DNA from: an uncultured Eubacteriales bacterium
Lineage (GTDB): Bacteria > Bacillota > Clostridia > Oscillospirales > Oscillospiraceae
Length of the DNA stretch: 64,000 nucleotides
NCBI GenBank assembly: GCA_900545925.1
Contig: URAZ01000006.1
Coordinates: forward strand, 37,416-101,415
Reading direction: 5' to 3'
Both the position numbers and the translations under genes were made by a program. The notes under the pieces were generated by a model. It saw nothing but the letters and a program-made list of their open reading frames with translations. It was not told where the DNA came from and made no database searches. Below, piece by piece: positions 60,575 through 64,000 of this stretch (its first letter is position 1; each line of letters opens with the position of its first letter).

Positions 60575-61234
60575 TTAGATCAGATTGCAATCGATCTGCG
60601 CATTTTTTGCAAGAAGTTTTGCATATTCTGCCATGCGCGTCTGCGCGCTGCGCAGTGCGTCTGGCTCCTGCCCGGAGACGCCGAAGACGGGATAGAACAC
60701 ATGACGGCTTTCCTCCCGGGCGCAGGTTCTTGCGTCCGCACCAGCGATCATGCTGAAAATGATGCCGCCCGCGTCCCGTCCAGTGACGTCGCCGGGGTAG
60801 GTGTGGACTTCGTCGCCGCGCAGGCCTTCAAACGGTTCCTTGGCTTCTGCCTGATACAACTCGACCGGCCCCATCAGGCGGTCAATGTCGTGCGTGCCGC
60901 AGAGCACATGCGTTTCCAGTTCGACCAGAAACGGCACGGCGGTCACGGCGTTCCAGCGCGGGAACTCCCTGCCCTTGAGCAGCACGGACTCGAACTGCAT
61001 CATGACAGGGTACGTCTTCTTGAATTTCCGGAAATAGCGGAAATACGGGTTCTGCCCGAACACGTCCGCGCGGACGTACTCCCGGTATTGCTCCCGCAGC
61101 GCGGCGACGTGCTGCTCTACCATATCGTAGAAGCCTGTCTCGTCCCACTGCGCCTTGTCCGGGTACTGTACCTCGACCCATGCAAACGGGACGCCTGCGC
61201 TCTGCATACCATTCTCTTTTGTGATCTGTACCAT
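60575..61234 (-). CDS. B3/B4 tRNA-binding-domain protein
   Basis: 219 aa single-domain protein of the B3/B4 (PheT-like editing domain) family: YFRYFRKFKKTYPVMM, GREFPRWNAVTAV, HDIDRLMGPVEL, GRDAGGIIFSMI and ADARTCAREESRHVF. Stand-alone members may edit or deacylate; function unproven. Start MVQITKENGM after GGGAGG. Seventy bases downstream of the flavodoxin gene and same strand. Confidence 0.82.
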   Translation of the reverse strand: MVQITKENGMQSAGVPFAWVEVQYPDKAQWDETGFYDMVEQHVAALREQYREYVRADVFGQNPYFRYFRKFKKTYPVMMQFESVLLKGREFPRWNAVTAVPFLVELETHVLCGTHDIDRLMGPVELYQAEAKEPFEGLRGDEVHTYPGDVTGRDAGGIIFSMIAGADARTCAREESRHVFYPVFGVSGQEPDALRSAQTRMAEYAKLLAKNAQIDCNLI

Positions 61235-61303
61235 GTCTGATGCCTCCCGATCCTGTTTTTCTATTCTATACTGTATAGCATCGGGAACAGGCACTGTCAA
61301 GCG

Positions 61304-61729
61304 TTATTCGGCAAGCTTCCTGCCCAGCGCACGGCAGGCAGCGAGCGCCTCATCATCCGGCGCTTCGCAGCAGATGACGCTGTCCGCCACGCGGTTGATC
61401 CCGGCTGTGCCGCAGTCTTCTTCCCATGTGCGCATCCATTCGCCATCGCCCCAGCCGTAAGAGCCGAACAGGCCGACGGGCTTGCCCGCGAGCGCCGACT
61501 TCACCGCATCGAACATCGGTGCAAATTCCGTTTCTTCCAGTTCCTCAGCGCCCATCGCCGGGCAGCCGAGTGCGGCGGCGTCCAGTTCCTTCACTGCATC
61601 CGCGCCGACGTCCGCAGGCGTCCAGACGGCGCACTCCGCGCCGGCCTCGCGCATGCCCTCCGCGACGGCGTTGGCCATGGCCTCGGTGTTGCCGGTGCCG
61701 CTCCAATAAATAACTGCTGTTTTTTTCAT
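61304..61729 (-). CDS. flavodoxin
   Basis: 141 aa short-chain flavodoxin with FMN-phosphate loop WSGTGNTEAMA, GCPAMGAEELEE and GLFGSYGWGDG. One-electron carrier that can replace ferredoxin when iron is scarce. Starts just upstream of the DUF3793 gene's end. Confidence 0.94.
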   Translation of the reverse strand: MKKTAVIYWSGTGNTEAMANAVAEGMREAGAECAVWTPADVGADAVKELDAAALGCPAMGAEELEETEFAPMFDAVKSALAGKPVGLFGSYGWGDGEWMRTWEEDCGTAGINRVADSVICCEAPDDEALAACRALGRKLAE

Positions 61730-61731
61730 GT

Positions 61732-62301
61732 TCAGGACTTCCTTTCTATTCTGTCTGCAAGCGCCAGCCGGTCCAGCTTTACGCCGGAGCGCCAACGTTC
61801 ACAGTAGGTTTGCGTACATTTTTTATAACGGTCAAAGGTCTGCTGCGCTTGCTGTTCGTCGCCGTAGACCTTCCACACGCCCGTGCATTTGGCGTTTGTC
61901 GCGCGATTTTCAATGAACCCCTTCACGTCCTCCGGCGGGTAGCTGAGAAACAGGCCGACCTCGTGCGGGAATTCAGCCGATCCGCGCATGCGGCGCACCA
62001 GCTGCGCGACGCATCTGCCGCAGCTGCCGCAGGGATAGCCTGCGTCTGCCAGCAGCGCTTCCGCTGTCTGCCCGCGCAGATCGCGGCGCAGTGCCGCCGG
62101 ACGGTAGAGGTACAAAAGCGCCTTTCCCTCGGTGAACCGCAGCGGCAGCAGGCACAGCCCGCGGGAAAGATAGCGCCGGTTGAACGCGCGGATCTCCTCC
62201 AGCAGCGTTTCCTTTTCCGTGCACGGACATGGAAACAGGCTTCCGGTCTTGATTCCGGCCAGCGTTGGCGCAGCCTGCCGCACGACCATCTCCTCCGACA
62301 T
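61732..62301 (-). CDS. DUF3793 family protein
   Basis: 189 aa, N-terminal GSLFPCPC, middle LCLLPLRFTEGKALLYLYRP and C-terminal YPPEDVKGFIENRA, the DUF3793 pattern, with a CGSCGRC cluster. Of unknown function; typically next to flavodoxin and DUF2325 genes in gut Clostridia. ATGA overlap with the DUF2325 gene. Confidence 0.88.
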   Translation of the reverse strand: MSEEMVVRQAAPTLAGIKTGSLFPCPCTEKETLLEEIRAFNRRYLSRGLCLLPLRFTEGKALLYLYRPAALRRDLRGQTAEALLADAGYPCGSCGRCVAQLVRRMRGSAEFPHEVGLFLSYPPEDVKGFIENRATNAKCTGVWKVYGDEQQAQQTFDRYKKCTQTYCERWRSGVKLDRLALADRIERKS

Positions 62302-62594
62302 CAGCAGGCCCCCTGCACTGCGTATTTGTCCAGAATGCCGCGCAGCGCGGACAAAGAACTGGTGTGACAGCGCTCGATAATCGTCCCGCGGCCCTTGAGT
62401 TCGCTCAGTGCGCCCTGCACCATCTTGTGGGACATGGTATTGGTGAAAAAGATCGTCAGATCCGGGCTGCCCAGCTTGTTCCGCAGGCCGCCGGCGGGTT
62501 TGGTGAAGATCTTCGACTGACATTGGTAGCTTTCGCAAAGCTCCCGGTAGCGGCGCTCCATACATTCGTTGCCGCCTAGAATTACAACGCTCAT
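62301..62594 (-). CDS. DUF2325 family protein
   Basis: 97 aa: MSVVILGGNECMERRYRELC ... IFFTNTMSHKMVQGAL. DUF2325 folds are Rossmann-like and occur in iron/redox neighbourhoods. First gene of DUF2325-DUF3793-flavodoxin-(B3/B4), with a promoter and inverted repeats upstream. Confidence 0.88.
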   Translation of the reverse strand: MSVVILGGNECMERRYRELCESYQCQSKIFTKPAGGLRNKLGSPDLTIFFTNTMSHKMVQGALSELKGRGTIIERCHTSSLSALRGILDKYAVQGAC

Positions 62595-62619
62595 AGGCTC
62601 GTCCTTTCGGTTTGAAATT

Positions 62620-62637
62620 AGTTAGACACCTCTAACT
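62620..62637 (-). promoter_or_regulatory. inverted repeat upstream of the DUF2325 operon
   Basis: AGTTAGA (62620-62626), CACC, TCTAACT (62631-62637). A second GGTTAGAGAACCTTAACT copy lies at about 62709-62726 right after the predicted start site. Reminiscent of DtxR/IdeR-type iron operators. Confidence 0.5.
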
Positions 62638-62736
62638 GATGGATACAGTACACCCTGCATCTCGTCCGCGCTGCCAGCTGCAGCAGAACAGGCGATTCCA
62701 TTCATTTCGGTTAGAGAACCTTAACTTCTTGCACAG

Positions 62737-62765
62737 ATCATACCATACTTTTCCCCGATACGCAA
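62737..62765 (-). promoter_or_regulatory. promoter of the DUF2325-flavodoxin operon
   Basis: TTGCGT (62760-62765), 17-base spacer, TATGAT (62737-62742) on minus; 5' leader of about 140 bases. Confidence 0.75.
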
Positions 62766-62878
62766 GAAAAATTTATGCGGAACACAAAAAATCTGCCCGG
62801 AAGCGCGTCGGCGCTTCCGGGCATGGGCTGGCAGGGAAACGAGATATCCGTTTCACGCTGCAGTTTTTCAGGTTTGTT

Positions 62879-63046
62879 TGTAGGGGCCGATGCTTGCATC
62901 GGCCCACTGGGAAGTTGCGAATTCGCTGTAGATTACCGTAAAAACGGCTTGTACTGCCGGGCCGATGCGACGCCCGCAGACTGGTTTCGAGGCGCAACCG
63001 CGCATCGCGCGGCTCTTAGCGCCGAAGATGGGCATCGGCCCCTACA
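62879..63046. mobile_element. MITE-like element with 15-base terminal inverted repeats
   Basis: 168 bp bounded by TGTAGGGGCCGATGC (62879-62893) and its complement (63032-63046). No coding region. Sits 22 bases past the spo0A stop. No target-site duplication is obvious. Confidence 0.7.
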
Positions 63047-63068
63047 GGAAGTGGCCGTATCACGTCGC

Positions 63069-63842
63069 TCAGATCACCTGTCCGTTTTTTAACTGCAGTT
63101 GGAGTTTGTCGGCAATGAGCGCAATAAACTCGGAATTTGTCGGCTTGCCCTTCGTATTCGACACGGTATAGCCGAAGAAGCGCTGGAGCGTTTCGAGATC
63201 GCCTCTGTCCCATGCAACCTCGATGGCGTGGCGAATGGCCCGCTCGACGCGCGACGGCGTGGTCGCAAACGTCTTGGCAACCTGCGGATATAGAACTTTC
63301 GTGATGGCGTTGATGACGTCCATGTCCTGTACGGCGATCATGATCGCCTCGCGCAGATACTGATAGCCCTTGATGTGCGCCGGAACGCCGATCTCGTGGA
63401 TGATGGACGTGACCATCGCCTCGATGTTGACCTCCTGCCGCCGCTGGGCATTCTGGCGGAGTTGGCTGTCGATTGCAGTCATCTCGTGAATGCGCTCGGC
63501 CACGGCGTCGAGTTCACACGGCTTTGTCATGAAGTACTGCACGCCGAGGCTCGCCGCCATGTTGGCGACATATTCCGTCATAAAGCCCGTCAGCACCAGC
63601 GCTGCCGGCGCTTTGTCCATCTCGCGCGCCCGTTTCAGGACCGCGATGCCGTCCAGCTTCGACAGCATCAGATCCAGCACCAGGATATCCGGCTTCGTTA
63701 CGCGCATAAGTTCTAACGCGCGCTGCCCGTCGGCTGCCGTACCGACGATCTCATAGCTGGGAACCTGTTCCAGACGGCGTTTGATGTGATCGCAGAACTC
63801 CTCGTTCCCGTCCGCGATCAAAATTTTGACACGGTTTTCCAT
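63069..63842 (-). CDS. spo0A: sporulation master regulator Spo0A
   Basis: 257 aa. Receiver domain with acidic pair DGNEE region, phosphorylated Asp (VLDLMLS), Thr and KPC lysine, and the Spo0A C-terminal DNA-binding domain (TSIIHEIGVPAHIKGYQYLR, TTPSRVERAIRHAIEVAW, GKPTNSEFIA). Phosphorylated Spo0A starts sporulation, activating spoIIE and spoIIA. GAGGAG upstream, sigma-A promoter at 63908-63936. Confidence 0.98.
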   Translation of the reverse strand: MENRVKILIADGNEEFCDHIKRRLEQVPSYEIVGTAADGQRALELMRVTKPDILVLDLMLSKLDGIAVLKRAREMDKAPAALVLTGFMTEYVANMAASLGVQYFMTKPCELDAVAERIHEMTAIDSQLRQNAQRRQEVNIEAMVTSIIHEIGVPAHIKGYQYLREAIMIAVQDMDVINAITKVLYPQVAKTFATTPSRVERAIRHAIEVAWDRGDLETLQRFFGYTVSNTKGKPTNSEFIALIADKLQLQLKNGQVI

Positions 63843-63907
63843 TTTTGACCTCTCCTCATAATATGGTTTGTGTCAGACACTGACTTTTTTATCGCTGCGA
63901 CATCATG

Positions 63908-63936
63908 AATATAACACAATTTGGTAAATTTTTCAA
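63908..63936 (-). promoter_or_regulatory. spo0A promoter
   Basis: TTGAAA (63931-63936), 17-base spacer, TATATT (63908-63913). An exact 0A-box core TGTCGAA lies at 63977-63983 on the same strand and TGTCGCA at about 63896-63902. Confidence 0.8.
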
Positions 63937-64000
63937 TTTATTTTATTCGGTCTGTGCCAGAAACTTCTCGATATCCTTCGACATAATATTTTAAGAGTAA

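Noticed and set aside
63943..63984. 13-residue ORF MSKDIEKFLAQTE upstream of spo0A
   Set aside because: No SD, in-frame stop just upstream, overlaps a 0A-box; likely chance or a fragment of regulatory DNA.

Overview
The window comes from a GC-rich, endospore-forming, strictly anaerobic clostridium, most likely an Oscillospiraceae-type gut Firmicute. This is inferred from spo0A, spoIIE and a yabO/P/Q-divIC-yabR cluster together with Wood-Ljungdahl genes, PPDK, DUF3793/DUF2325 genes, S-layer-homology exoproteins and high GC. I saw no insertion sequence, prophage, CRISPR array or rRNA. The accessory DNA is instead several families of small palindromic intergenic repeats.

Layout. 1-2732: a minus-strand CO dehydrogenase/nickel maturation operon (His-rich protein, CooT, a 75-aa unknown, MetF, CooC cut by the window edge) diverging from a His-rich CsoR-family repressor. 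2807-7616: PPDK, a Noc/ParB-type protein with DnaA-box-like sites upstream, then EngB. 7627-13413: tig-clpP-clpX-lon-engB proteostasis operon. 13578-19192: overlapping lepB-rbgA-rnhB-yraN-M19 dipeptidase-thrC-phosphoesterase operon. 19338-26521: a BceRS-like two-component pair split by a palindromic element, an ECF sigma/anti-sigma pair, a membrane protein with an E2-like acyltransferase domain, a nitroreductase and a rhomboid-like protein. 26671-32383: methionine block with SAM-riboswitch-controlled metK, a UDP-sugar dehydrogenase and metNIQ behind a methionine-rich leader peptide and terminator. 32662-38455: a membrane protein, SDR, sporulation/division cluster, DUF975 protein and a CbiO/CbiQ-type ECF transporter. 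38735-44192: xylose-isomerase-like enzyme, two tRNA-Ser, two CobW-like metal GTPases and an SLH glycosidase. 44310-51810: spoIIE, CYTH protein, pncB, Gfo/Idh oxidoreductase, SLH polysaccharide deacetylase and a DUF2284 protein. 51873-59646: Lsa-like ABC-F gene with an attenuator leader, XRE membrane regulator, Hsp20 with CIRCE, ABC exporter and pyrG. 59647-64000: repeat-rich spacer, DUF2325-DUF3793-flavodoxin-B3/B4 operon, a MITE-like repeat and spo0A.

Themes. Metal handling recurs: nickel for CODH/ACS (CooC, CooT, His-rich protein, CsoR), a CbiOQ transporter and two COG0523-type GTPases. Methionine supply is controlled by two different RNA mechanisms, a SAM-I riboswitch on metK and an apparent ribosome-mediated attenuator on metNIQ. 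The metNIQ leader is the most striking signal in the window: a consensus promoter, a 32-codon ORF with eight Met codons, a terminator, and a segment in the ORF's 3' part able to pair with the terminator's 5' arm. The second is a family of about 160-bp hairpin elements whose two long copies differ by compensatory changes and whose ends supply the last codons and stop of neighbouring genes.
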